Source: Chitinophagaceae bacterium
GTDB lineage: Bacteria; Bacteroidota; Bacteroidia; Chitinophagales; Chitinophagaceae
Length of the DNA stretch: 5,004 bases
Reading direction: 5' to 3'
NCBI GenBank assembly: GCA_947463755.1
Contig: CANHUK010000183.1
Span: 1 to 5,004 of the forward strand
The notes below the pieces were generated by a model. It was not told the origin of the DNA, made no database searches, and was given only the letters and a program-made list of their open reading frames with translations. Position numbers and translations under genes: made by a program. The first letter of the stretch is position 1; each line of letters opens with the position of its first letter. Below are positions 1-5,004 of this stretch, piece by piece.

Positions 1-221
1 GGGTGGCGGTGGCCCGTGCGTTGTTGAACAGGCCCCGCATCATCTTCGCCGATGAGCCCACCGGCAACCTTGATTCCGAAAACGCCCGGGACTTGCACCG
101 GTTGTTCTTTCAGTTGCGTGATGAACTGGGACAGACATTCCTGGTCGTCACCCATAATGAGGAACTCGCGTCCATGAGCGATCGTGTCGTGCACATGCGC
201 GATGGTCTGGTCATTGAGTAA
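1..221 (+). CDS. lolD: LolD-like ABC transporter ATP-binding protein, 3' end only
   Basis: This is the C-terminal part (73 codons in frame from base 3, including the stop TAA at 219-221) of an ABC ATPase that begins upstream of the window. Visible parts are the tail of the signature helix (VAVARALL), Walker B with the following D-loop ([12 protein letters not shown], catalytic Glu codon at 54-56) and the switch histidine in VVTHNEELA (His codon at 153-155). The Walker A and Q-loop lie outside. DEPTGNLD and a very short tail after the H-loop are typical of the LolD/MacB/FtsE group, and the stretch [21 protein letters not shown] resembles Bacteroidota LolD, which powers release of lipoproteins from the inner membrane by LolCE. 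That assignment rests on resemblance to the family; another MacB-type ATPase is possible. The gene converges on the adenosyltransferase gene, with 97 bp between the stops and no convincing intrinsic terminator there. Confidence 0.85.
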   Translation, partial: VAVARALLNRPRIIFADEPTGNLDSENARDLHRLFFQLRDELGQTFLVVTHNEELASMSDRVVHMRDGLVIE

Positions 222-318
222 CATTCAACGGTCAATGTGCCCGTCCTTCACAGCTAAGGCCTTACCGCAAGGGTGCGATGGAATGCAATGATTGGAGCGT
301 GAAAAAAGTACGTCGTAT

Positions 319-879
319 TCAAACCCTGGGCTTCCAGGGGATCTCCTCCGCTTCAAGCAACACGGTCATATACCGGGATAGCATGAAGAGGTAATCGCTC
401 AGTCGGTTCACATATTTGATGAGGATCGATTCGATGGGCATTTCCTCCATCTGCAGGCGAACACAGCACCTTTCCGCCCGGCGGCAAACGCATCTGGCGA
501 TGTGAAGCTGAGACACGGTCGGGTGACCTCCGGGCAGTACGAATGATTTCATGGGCGGGGTGGCTTCGCTCATGCGGTCGATCTCGGATTCAAGCAGGTT
601 AATATCCGATTCTTTGACATCAGGTATGAGGAGTCCTGTTTCTTTTTCAGGGTCACAGGCCAGACACGAACCAATGGTGAAGAGCCTGTCCTGGATCTCC
701 TTCAGCATCTCCCGGCAAGGTTCGTCTGTGATGATATCCCTGCACAGGCCGATGTGGCTGTTCAATTCGTCGATGGTTCCGTAAGCTTCGATGCGAAGAT
801 GAGATTTCGGAACCTTGGTTCCTCCGATCAGGGACGTGGTGCCCCTGTCGCCCGTCTTCGTGTAAATTTTAAAAGACAT
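319..879 (-). CDS. PduO-type ATP:cob(I)alamin (corrinoid) adenosyltransferase
   Basis: This 186-residue cytosolic enzyme transfers the adenosyl group of ATP to reduced cob(I)alamin or cob(I)yrinic acid diamide, giving coenzyme B12 for mutases or class II ribonucleotide reductase. It has the full PduO/MMAB set: the N-terminal ATP loop TKTGDRGTT (residues 7-15), the segment with Lys25, Arg29 and EAYGTIDELNS (31-41), the helix motif RCVCRRAER (129-137) and YVNRLSDYLF (156-165). Length is normal for the single-domain form, which acts as a trimer. I chose ATG at 879; the frame also allows TTG at 888 and GTG at 885, but family members begin close to the K-I-Y-T-K-T-G strand. It is last of three minus-strand genes, 83 bp after the ABC ATPase, with no TAnnTTTG site of its own, so it is probably read from upstream. 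Four cysteines flank the RRAER core (130, 132, 138, 139). The symbol is left blank because cobO, pduO and yvqK are all used for this family. Confidence 0.95.
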   Translation of the reverse strand: MSFKIYTKTGDRGTTSLIGGTKVPKSHLRIEAYGTIDELNSHIGLCRDIITDEPCREMLKEIQDRLFTIGSCLACDPEKETGLLIPDVKESDINLLESEIDRMSEATPPMKSFVLPGGHPTVSQLHIARCVCRRAERCCVRLQMEEMPIESILIKYVNRLSDYLFMLSRYMTVLLEAEEIPWKPRV

Positions 880-962
880 ATCCACCAATAATGATATAGC
901 GCCCGAATTGTTCGCGGGATCTCTCCAATATCCGCTAAAGTGATCGAATGCTCCCCGGCGTA

Positions 963-1670
963 TCAGGCTCCGATGGTACTGATGGTTTCGTTCAGCCGGT
1001 CACTTTCCAAAATACCATCCCTCAGCCGGATGATCCGGTGTGCAAATTTTGAGATGTCATCTTCGTGTGTGACGAGCACCACAGAATTTCCATCTGCATG
1101 GATCTTGTTGAAGATGTCCATGATCTCGTGGGAAGTCTTGGAATCGAGGTTTCCGGTGGGTTCATCGGCCAGGATGATGGAGGGGTTGTTGACCAGCGCG
1201 CGCGCAATGGCCACCCGCTGGCACTGTCCACCGGACATTTCATTCGGACGATGGTGACTGCGATCGGTGAGGTCCACCTTCCGGAGGACTTCCATGGCCA
1301 TTTCGTTGCGCTGGCGTTTGGGGATGCCGGCATATACCAATGGCAGGGCCACGTTCTCGAGTGCGGTCAGTCGCGGCAGGAGGTTGAACTGTTGGAACAC
1401 GAAGCCGATCTCCTTATTCCGGATATCCGCAAGCTCATTGTCGGGCATGGTGCTCACGTCATGTCCGTTCAGGATATAGGTGCCTGCAGTCGGGGAATCA
1501 AGGCAGCCCAGGATATTCATCAGCGTACTTTTCCCGGACCCCGAGGGTCCCATCAGCGCTACGTATTCATTCCGATCGATGTCGATCGTGATCCCTTTCA
1601 GGACTTCCAGTTCCTGGCGTCCCATGAAATAGCTCTTTCGGATATCCTGAAGATGTATGACGGATTGCAT
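963..1670 (-). CDS. MacB/LolD-type ABC transporter ATP-binding protein, orphan
   Basis: This is a complete 235-residue ABC ATPase starting at ATG 1670. In order it shows the A-loop region (Tyr14), Walker [10 protein letters not shown] (41-49), the Q-loop in [11 protein letters not shown] (Gln93), the signature [15 protein letters not shown] (145-159), Walker B with D-loop [12 protein letters not shown] (165-176, catalytic Glu170) and the H-loop VLVTHEDD (His202). These motifs and the size place it in the MacB/LolD/FtsE (3.A.1.122-125-like) group. Members work with separate FtsX-like or MacB-like permeases in lipoprotein release, efflux or cell division. No permease gene lies beside it: gatC is 44 bp upstream and the adenosyltransferase 83 bp downstream, so its membrane partner must be encoded elsewhere and the substrate cannot be told. 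The signature has Cys150 where Gln is usual (SGGQQQR), away from the catalytic residues, so it should be active. It is distinct from the plus-strand LolD-like gene at the window edge. Confidence 0.93.
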   Translation of the reverse strand: MQSVIHLQDIRKSYFMGRQELEVLKGITIDIDRNEYVALMGPSGSGKSTLMNILGCLDSPTAGTYILNGHDVSTMPDNELADIRNKEIGFVFQQFNLLPRLTALENVALPLVYAGIPKRQRNEMAMEVLRKVDLTDRSHHRPNEMSGGQCQRVAIARALVNNPSIILADEPTGNLDSKTSHEIMDIFNKIHADGNSVVLVTHEDDISKFAHRIIRLRDGILESDRLNETISTIGA

Positions 1671-1714
1671 GTATGCGGCGGTTGGGGGGTGGAAAGGGAG
1701 GGTTGACGCCCCTG

Positions 1715-2005
1715 TTATTTCTGGATCACTTTTGGCACCGTAAAGAATTGCTCATCGTGGGCGGGGGCATTGGACAGGGCCTCCTGGCGCGGGATCTCTC
1801 CCCGGACGATATCATTTCGCCAGACATTTTCATCTTCGCTCATGTGCATCAGCGGCTCGACGCCCGTCAGGTCAAGGGCCTGAAGTTGGTCCACAAAGCC
1901 GATCATGCGTTCGAGATCCGATCTGATATCGGCCTTCTCCTGCTCGTTGAAGCTCAGCCTGGCCAGTTTCGACAACTTGTCGATCAGTGCTTCCGTCACT
2001 TCCAT
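1715..2005 (-). CDS. gatC: Asp-tRNA(Asn)/Glu-tRNA(Gln) amidotransferase subunit C
   Basis: This is GatC, the small subunit of the GatCAB amidotransferase, which converts Glu-tRNA(Gln), and Asp-tRNA(Asn) where needed, into the correctly charged tRNA in the cytosol. GatC wraps around GatA and stabilises the complex; it has no catalytic residues. The 96-residue length is typical. Family landmarks are LARLSF (14-19), [15 protein letters not shown] (37-51), RND (63-65), NAP (79-81) and the C-terminal FTVPKVI (88-94). The start is ATG at 2005, only 5 bp downstream of an exact TAnnTTTG element, which suggests a leaderless message. gatA and gatB are not in the window, so the gene stands apart from them. 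It is the first of three minus-strand genes and is divergent from trpS. Confidence 0.96.
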   Translation of the reverse strand: MEVTEALIDKLSKLARLSFNEQEKADIRSDLERMIGFVDQLQALDLTGVEPLMHMSEDENVWRNDIVRGEIPRQEALSNAPAHDEQFFTVPKVIQK

Positions 2006-2010
2006 GGGTA

Positions 2011-2039
2011 CAAAATTAGCGGAATATGGCCTTCCCCAA
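2011..2039 (-). promoter_or_regulatory. Predicted Bacteroidota promoter of gatC (TTG-N18-TAnnTTTG)
   Basis: Read on the minus strand, TAATTTTG occupies 2018 down to 2011 and matches the Bacteroidota -7 element TAnnTTTG at all six fixed positions. A TTG at 2039-2037 stands 18 bp upstream, fitting the -33 element and within the spacing known for this promoter class. Only TACCC separates the element from the gatC ATG, so transcription should begin at or within a few bases of the start codon. It probably drives gatC, the ABC ATPase gene and the adenosyltransferase gene. This is inferred from motif match and position only. Confidence 0.6.
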
Positions 2040-2165
2040 GGGCTTATTTTGCCGTTGACTGCCGCGATCCGTGAAAATGCAATCGGCTGTCGTTCCGCAC
2101 CTGCCGCGACCTGGGCCTGCTGTTTTTGCTCCCTTTTCGGTATGTCTTCCCTAATGTTTGAATCT

Positions 2166-2173
2166 TATCTTTG
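2166..2173 (+). promoter_or_regulatory. Predicted Bacteroidota -7 promoter element of trpS
   Basis: TATCTTTG is an exact match to the Bacteroidota -7 consensus TAnnTTTG and lies 6 bp before the preferred trpS ATG at 2180. No TTG is found 17-23 bp upstream; the nearest candidate is ATG at 2142-2144, 21 bp away, so the -33 half is weak. The expected transcription start falls at about the ATG, predicting a leaderless or nearly leaderless mRNA. The in-frame TTG at 2171 lies inside this element and is unlikely to be a real start. Together with the gatC element it makes 2006-2179 a bidirectional promoter region; the 147 bp between the two -7 elements shows no other structure I could support. Confidence 0.5.
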
Positions 2174-2179
2174 CGGGCT

Positions 2180-3184
2180 ATGTCCCATACGTCTTCCATT
2201 GTCATGAGCGGGATCAGGCCGACCGGCTTCCTGCATCTGGGTAACTATTTCGGCGCCCTCAGAAACTACGTCCGCATGCAGGAGGAATATACCTGCTACT
2301 TCATGGTGGCGGACCTGCATTCGCTGACCACCCATCCGGACACCGCGGCCCTAAAAGGCCATGTACACCGGGTGCTGGCCGAAAACATCGCCTGCGGACT
2401 GGATCCCGAAAAGGTCGCCCTGTACTGCCAGAGTCATGTGCCGGAGACGACCGAATTATATTTATATCTGAACATGCTCGCCTACAAGGGGGAACTCGAA
2501 AAGACGACCACCTTCAAGGACAAGGCCAGATTGCAGCCGGATAATATCAATGCCGGTCTGCTGACCTATCCGGTCCTGCAGGCGGCAGATATCTTGCTCC
2601 ATCGGGCGCTGCTGGTGCCGGTCGGGAAGGATCAGGAACAGCATCTTGAAATGGCCCGGAATTTCGCGCAGCGCTTCAATCACCGGTACGGAGAAGTGTT
2701 TCCCGAACCAAGGGCTTTTAATTATGGAGAAGAACTGGTCAAAGTCCCCAGCCTGGATGGTACGGGCAAGATGAGCAAAAGCGAAAACCAGCTGGCGACG
2801 CTTTACCTGGCGGATGACGATGACCTGATCCGAAAGAAGGTCATGAAGGCGAAGACTGATCAGGGACCGGCCGAGCCGAACACTCCGATGCCGGATTATA
2901 TCGCCAATCTGTTTCTGCTCATGCGCCTGGTGAGTGCCGAGGATGTGGTCGCCCATTTCGAGACGGCCTACAATGGCTGCTCCATCCGCTACGGCGATAT
3001 GAAGAAGCAGTTGGCGGAGGATATGATCCGATTCATCGCCCCTGTCCGGGAGAAGGCAGAAGCGATCCGGACCGATCATGGCTATCTGCAGCAGGTCATG
3101 GAGCTGGGGGCCGAAAAGGCACGTGCAAGCGCCCGGGAGACGATGCGCCTCGCCCGGGAAGTAATGGGTCTGCGCTATTATTAA
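2180..3184 (+). CDS. trpS: Tryptophan--tRNA ligase (TrpRS)
   Basis: This class I aminoacyl-tRNA synthetase charges tRNA(Trp) with tryptophan using ATP; it is a cytosolic dimer. The 334-residue length is typical of bacterial TrpRS. The N-terminal strand and loop IVMSGIRPTGFLHLGNYFGA (7-26) contains the HIGH-type signature HLGN (19-22). The tryptophan pocket includes AADILL (135-140, Asp137), followed by VGKDQEQHLEMAR (148-160). The ATP-binding loop is GTGKMSKS (194-201) with an intact KMSKS. ATG at 2180 is preferred over TTG at 2171, which lies in the predicted promoter, and over ATG at 2204, which would remove the first beta strand conserved in the family. The gene is divergent from gatC and followed after 85 bp by the kinase gene. 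Seven T residues follow the stop codon, but without a clear hairpin just before them. No leader peptide or T-box precedes it, nor is there room for one if the predicted promoter is used. Confidence 0.97.
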   Translation: MSHTSSIVMSGIRPTGFLHLGNYFGALRNYVRMQEEYTCYFMVADLHSLTTHPDTAALKGHVHRVLAENIACGLDPEKVALYCQSHVPETTELYLYLNMLAYKGELEKTTTFKDKARLQPDNINAGLLTYPVLQAADILLHRALLVPVGKDQEQHLEMARNFAQRFNHRYGEVFPEPRAFNYGEELVKVPSLDGTGKMSKSENQLATLYLADDDDLIRKKVMKAKTDQGPAEPNTPMPDYIANLFLLMRLVSAEDVVAHFETAYNGCSIRYGDMKKQLAEDMIRFIAPVREKAEAIRTDHGYLQQVMELGAEKARASARETMRLAREVMGLRYY

Positions 3185-3202
3185 TTTTTTTCGGTAAGTT
3201 CG

Positions 3203-3234
3203 GGCAGATCGCCTGCCACTGTGCTTACGCACGG
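3203..3234 (+). other. Two adjacent small inverted repeats between trpS and the kinase gene
   Basis: GGCAG (3203-3207) pairs with CTGCC (3213-3217) around a five-base loop. Starting two bases later, CTGTGC (3219-3224) pairs with GCACGG (3229-3234) around TTAC, with one G-U pair. They lie after the T-run behind the trpS stop (3185-3191) and before either possible kinase start. Neither hairpin is followed by a T-run, so they are not a standard intrinsic terminator on the plus strand. They could stabilise the 3' end of trpS mRNA, lie in the kinase leader, or be chance. Confidence 0.3.
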
Positions 3235-3269
3235 ATGTCAGTATGCCCGTCCGTACAAACGCCCACAAC

Positions 3270-3905
3270 ATGTCCACAGTCAAAAAACCAAAGCACATCG
3301 CCGTCGCCGGGAACATTGGCGCCGGTAAGACCACCCTCACCGAGATGTTGAGCAAGCATTACCGGTGGATCCCGCATTTCGAGGATGTGGACCAGAATCC
3401 GTATCTCTTCGATTTTTATGAAGATATGCCCCGCTGGAGCTTCAATCTCCAGATATATTTCCTCAACAGCCGGCTGACGCAGTTGCTCGAGATATCAAGG
3501 GGTACCGAAACGGTGATACAAGACCGGACCATCTATGAAGATGCGAACATCTTCGCGCCCAACCTCCACGAGATGGGCCTGATGAGCAAGCGGGACTATG
3601 AAAATTATTACGACTTCTTCCAGACCCTGCGCCAGATGGTGCAGCCGCCCGATCTTCTGATCTATCTTCAGGCATCCGTACCCACGCTGGTGGGGCAGAT
3701 ACAGAAGCGGGGCCGGGAGTATGAGGAGAATATCCGGCTCGATTATCTCAAGCGGCTGAATGAGTACTACAATAAGTGGATCGAGTCCTACAAGGAGGGT
3801 CCGTTGCTCATCGTGAATGTCGATAAGAATAAGTTCGCCGAGCACGAAGAGGACTTTGGGTATATCATTCAAAAGATCGACTCCCAGCTCTACGGCCTTT
3901 TCTGA
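3270..3905 (+). CDS. Deoxynucleoside kinase (dGK/dAK/dCK family)
   Basis: This 211-residue cytosolic enzyme is a salvage kinase that phosphorylates deoxynucleosides to monophosphates with a nucleoside triphosphate donor. It has the P-loop GNIGAGKTT (14-22), the substrate-site FEDVDQNPYL (37-46, Glu38 as likely base), DRTIYED (85-91) at the place of the ERS motif, and an arginine-bearing lid KRGREYEENI (146-155). The DRT(I)YED form and the overall length resemble bacterial dGK/dAK enzymes more than thymidine kinase type II, but which base is preferred cannot be read from sequence. ATG at 3270 was chosen because MSTVKKPKHIAVAG leads directly into the P-loop strand; an in-frame ATG at 3243 would add nine residues of unremarkable sequence. 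Neither start has a Shine-Dalgarno sequence. It follows trpS and precedes pepP on the same strand, with gaps of 85 and 80 bp. Confidence 0.92.
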   Translation: MSTVKKPKHIAVAGNIGAGKTTLTEMLSKHYRWIPHFEDVDQNPYLFDFYEDMPRWSFNLQIYFLNSRLTQLLEISRGTETVIQDRTIYEDANIFAPNLHEMGLMSKRDYENYYDFFQTLRQMVQPPDLLIYLQASVPTLVGQIQKRGREYEENIRLDYLKRLNEYYNKWIESYKEGPLLIVNVDKNKFAEHEEDFGYIIQKIDSQLYGLF

Positions 3906-3985
3906 GCCATCGGCTTGGAAAGCGGGGAGAGGCTGTACATTCAGGCGATCCGACCATTTCGTTCATCGATTAAACAATCATACGC

Positions 3986-5004
3986 ATGCGCCAGGCTTCC
4001 GTCAATCCGGCCATCTTCGTCCAGAACCGCGCCCGCTTCGTCAAGCGGATGAAACGCAACAGCATCGCCATCTTCAACAGCAATGACGAGTTGCCGGTGA
4101 ATGGTGATGCACTCTACGGCTTCCGTCAGAATTCCGATCTCTACTGGCTGACAGGTATCATTCAGGAGGATACCATGCTGGTACTCTTTCCGGACAATCC
4201 GGATCCGAAATACCGCGAGGTGCTGGTGTTGGTCAGACCCAACGAACTGAAGGAAAAATGGGATGGACGGCGGCATCGCAAGGAAGAGGCCACTGCCCTG
4301 TCCGGCATCCAGACGATCGTGTGGCTGGATAGTCTGGACGGACTGTTGCAGCCCTGGATACATCTGGCGGAGACGATCTATCTCAATACCAACGAGAACG
4401 ACCGCAAGGCGAACCTCGTACCTGTACGTGATTATCGCTATGCTCAGGAAATGCGGATGCGCTATCCCCTCCATCAGTATGATCGTTCGGCCCGGATCCT
4501 GAAGGATCTGCGTGCCATTAAATCCAAACTGGAAGTGGAAGTGATGCAGCATGCCTGCGATATCACGGAAAAAGCCTTTCGTCGATTGCTCGGGTTCATC
4601 CGTCCGGGCGTGTATGAGAACGAGATCGAGGCGGAGATCATCCATGAGTTCCTGATGAACAAGTCGGCCGGACCGGCCTATGGCTCGATCATCGCCAGCG
4701 GCGACAGGGCCAGGACACTGCACTATGTCTCGAACAACCAGGCCTGCCTGGATGGTGAGCTGGTGCTGATGGATTTTGGGGCGGAATACGGAGGATATGC
4801 CGCGGACCTGACCCGAACGGTACCGGTGAACGGAAAATTCACCAAGCGTCAGAAGGATGTATATAATGCTTGCCTGGCGATCCATAATCATTGCAAATCG
4901 ATCCTCAAGCCGGGCATCACGATCCTGGCGTATCATGATATGGTCGGAGATGAGGCGACGAAGCAATTCCTGAAACTTGGACTCATCAGCAAAGCAGATG
5001 TAAA
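3986..5004 (+). CDS. pepP: Xaa-Pro aminopeptidase (aminopeptidase P, M24B), 5' part
   Basis: The frame is open from ATG 3986 to the window edge, giving 339 residues without a stop; full-length relatives have about 430-460. Aminopeptidase P removes an N-terminal residue that precedes proline, using two Mn ions. The first ~170 residues form the AMP_N domain (FVQNRARFVKRM, SIAIFNSNDE, FRQNSDLYWLTGI). The pita-bread catalytic domain follows: IKSKLEVEVMQHACDITEKAF (about 184-204), the substrate histidine in TLHYVSNN (His246) and the first two metal ligands in LMDFGAEYGGYAADLTRTVP (Asp263 and Asp274, 11 apart as in E. coli PepP Asp260/Asp271). The remaining His and two Glu ligands would lie beyond the edge. 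The start fits the family, with FVQNR beginning the first helix. It follows the kinase gene by 80 bp, without a clear promoter or ribosome binding site. Confidence 0.94.
   Translation, partial: MRQASVNPAIFVQNRARFVKRMKRNSIAIFNSNDELPVNGDALYGFRQNSDLYWLTGIIQEDTMLVLFPDNPDPKYREVLVLVRPNELKEKWDGRRHRKEEATALSGIQTIVWLDSLDGLLQPWIHLAETIYLNTNENDRKANLVPVRDYRYAQEMRMRYPLHQYDRSARILKDLRAIKSKLEVEVMQHACDITEKAFRRLLGFIRPGVYENEIEAEIIHEFLMNKSAGPAYGSIIASGDRARTLHYVSNNQACLDGELVLMDFGAEYGGYAADLTRTVPVNGKFTKRQKDVYNACLAIHNHCKSILKPGITILAYHDMVGDEATKQFLKLGLISKADV

Noticed and set aside
212..273. Possible terminator between the converging LolD-like and adenosyltransferase genes (CATTGA/TCAATG at 212-217 and 232-237; palindrome TAAGGCCTTA at 255-264; CCTT/AAGG at 260-263 and 269-272)
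   Set aside because: The stems are short, have long or no loops, and none is followed by a T-run on either strand. Too weak to annotate.
1..1670. The two LolD/MacB-type ATPases as a recent duplication or inverted repeat
   Set aside because: Apart from the Walker B and D-loop motif, their C-terminal sequences differ widely (for example [18 protein letters not shown] against [17 protein letters not shown]), so they are distant paralogs.
1065..1706. A 213-codon plus-strand frame opposite the orphan ABC ATPase
   Set aside because: It is a shadow of the ATPase gene, which has all the ABC motifs; the shadow product has none.
1673..2207. Plus-strand open frames opposite gatC and running into the divergent intergenic region
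   Set aside because: They are antisense to a well-supported gatC and end at or within the trpS start; no family resemblance.
3195..3202. TAAGTTCG as a possible -7 element for the kinase gene
   Set aside because: It has one mismatch to TAnnTTTG and no TTG at a suitable distance upstream; not strong enough to list.
2462..3355. A 297-codon open frame on the minus strand, opposite trpS and the start of the kinase gene
   Set aside because: It overlaps two genes with clear catalytic motifs (KMSKS, P-loop) and its own product has no recognisable motif.
3915..3943. Possible pepP promoter, TTG at 3915-3917 with TACATTCA at 3936-3943, 18 bp apart
   Set aside because: The -7 part matches only four of the six fixed bases and the site is over 40 bp from the start, so it is not distinguishable from chance.
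3941..4966. A 341-codon open frame on the minus strand, opposite pepP
   Set aside because: It lies fully antisense to pepP, whose plus-strand translation shows AMP_N and M24 motifs with metal ligands. The antisense translation has no recognisable domain and is rich in Arg, His, Gln and Ile, as expected from a complement of biased codons.

Overview
The window looks like ordinary core-genome sequence of a moderately GC-rich member of the Bacteroidota, perhaps Saprospiria or Chitinophagia (the class is a guess). Three things support this. The two promoter-like sites in the divergent intergenic region have the exact Bacteroidota -7 consensus TAnnTTTG. No clear Shine-Dalgarno sequence precedes the starts I could inspect. 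The proteins (a LolD-type ATPase, PduO-type adenosyltransferase, GatC, TrpRS, a dGK/dAK-type deoxynucleoside kinase and an M24B aminopeptidase) read like typical Bacteroidota orthologs. No tRNA, rRNA, CRISPR array, insertion sequence, phage gene or toxin-antitoxin pair was seen.

Layout. (1) Positions 1-221 (+) are the 3' end of a LolD-like ABC ATPase gene whose start lies outside the window. (2) Positions 319-2005 hold three minus-strand genes, read in the order gatC, an orphan MacB/LolD-type ABC ATPase gene, and an ATP:cob(I)alamin adenosyltransferase gene. The gaps are 44 and 83 bp, so a single transcript is plausible. (3) Positions 2006-2179 are a divergent promoter region. (4) Positions 2180-5004 hold plus-strand trpS, a deoxynucleoside kinase gene and the first 339 codons of an Xaa-Pro aminopeptidase gene (pepP), separated by about 80 bp each. 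No stretch longer than 300 bases lacks a gene.

The genes are housekeeping functions without a common pathway: tRNA charging (gatC, trpS), nucleotide salvage (the kinase), cofactor activation (the adenosyltransferase), peptide turnover (pepP) and envelope transport (the ATPases). The most notable signal is that the only two exact TAnnTTTG sites I found by eye lie just 5 bp before the gatC start and 6 bp before the trpS start, on opposite strands. Both transcripts are therefore predicted to be leaderless or nearly so. I found no evidence of a new defence, mobile or biosynthetic system.
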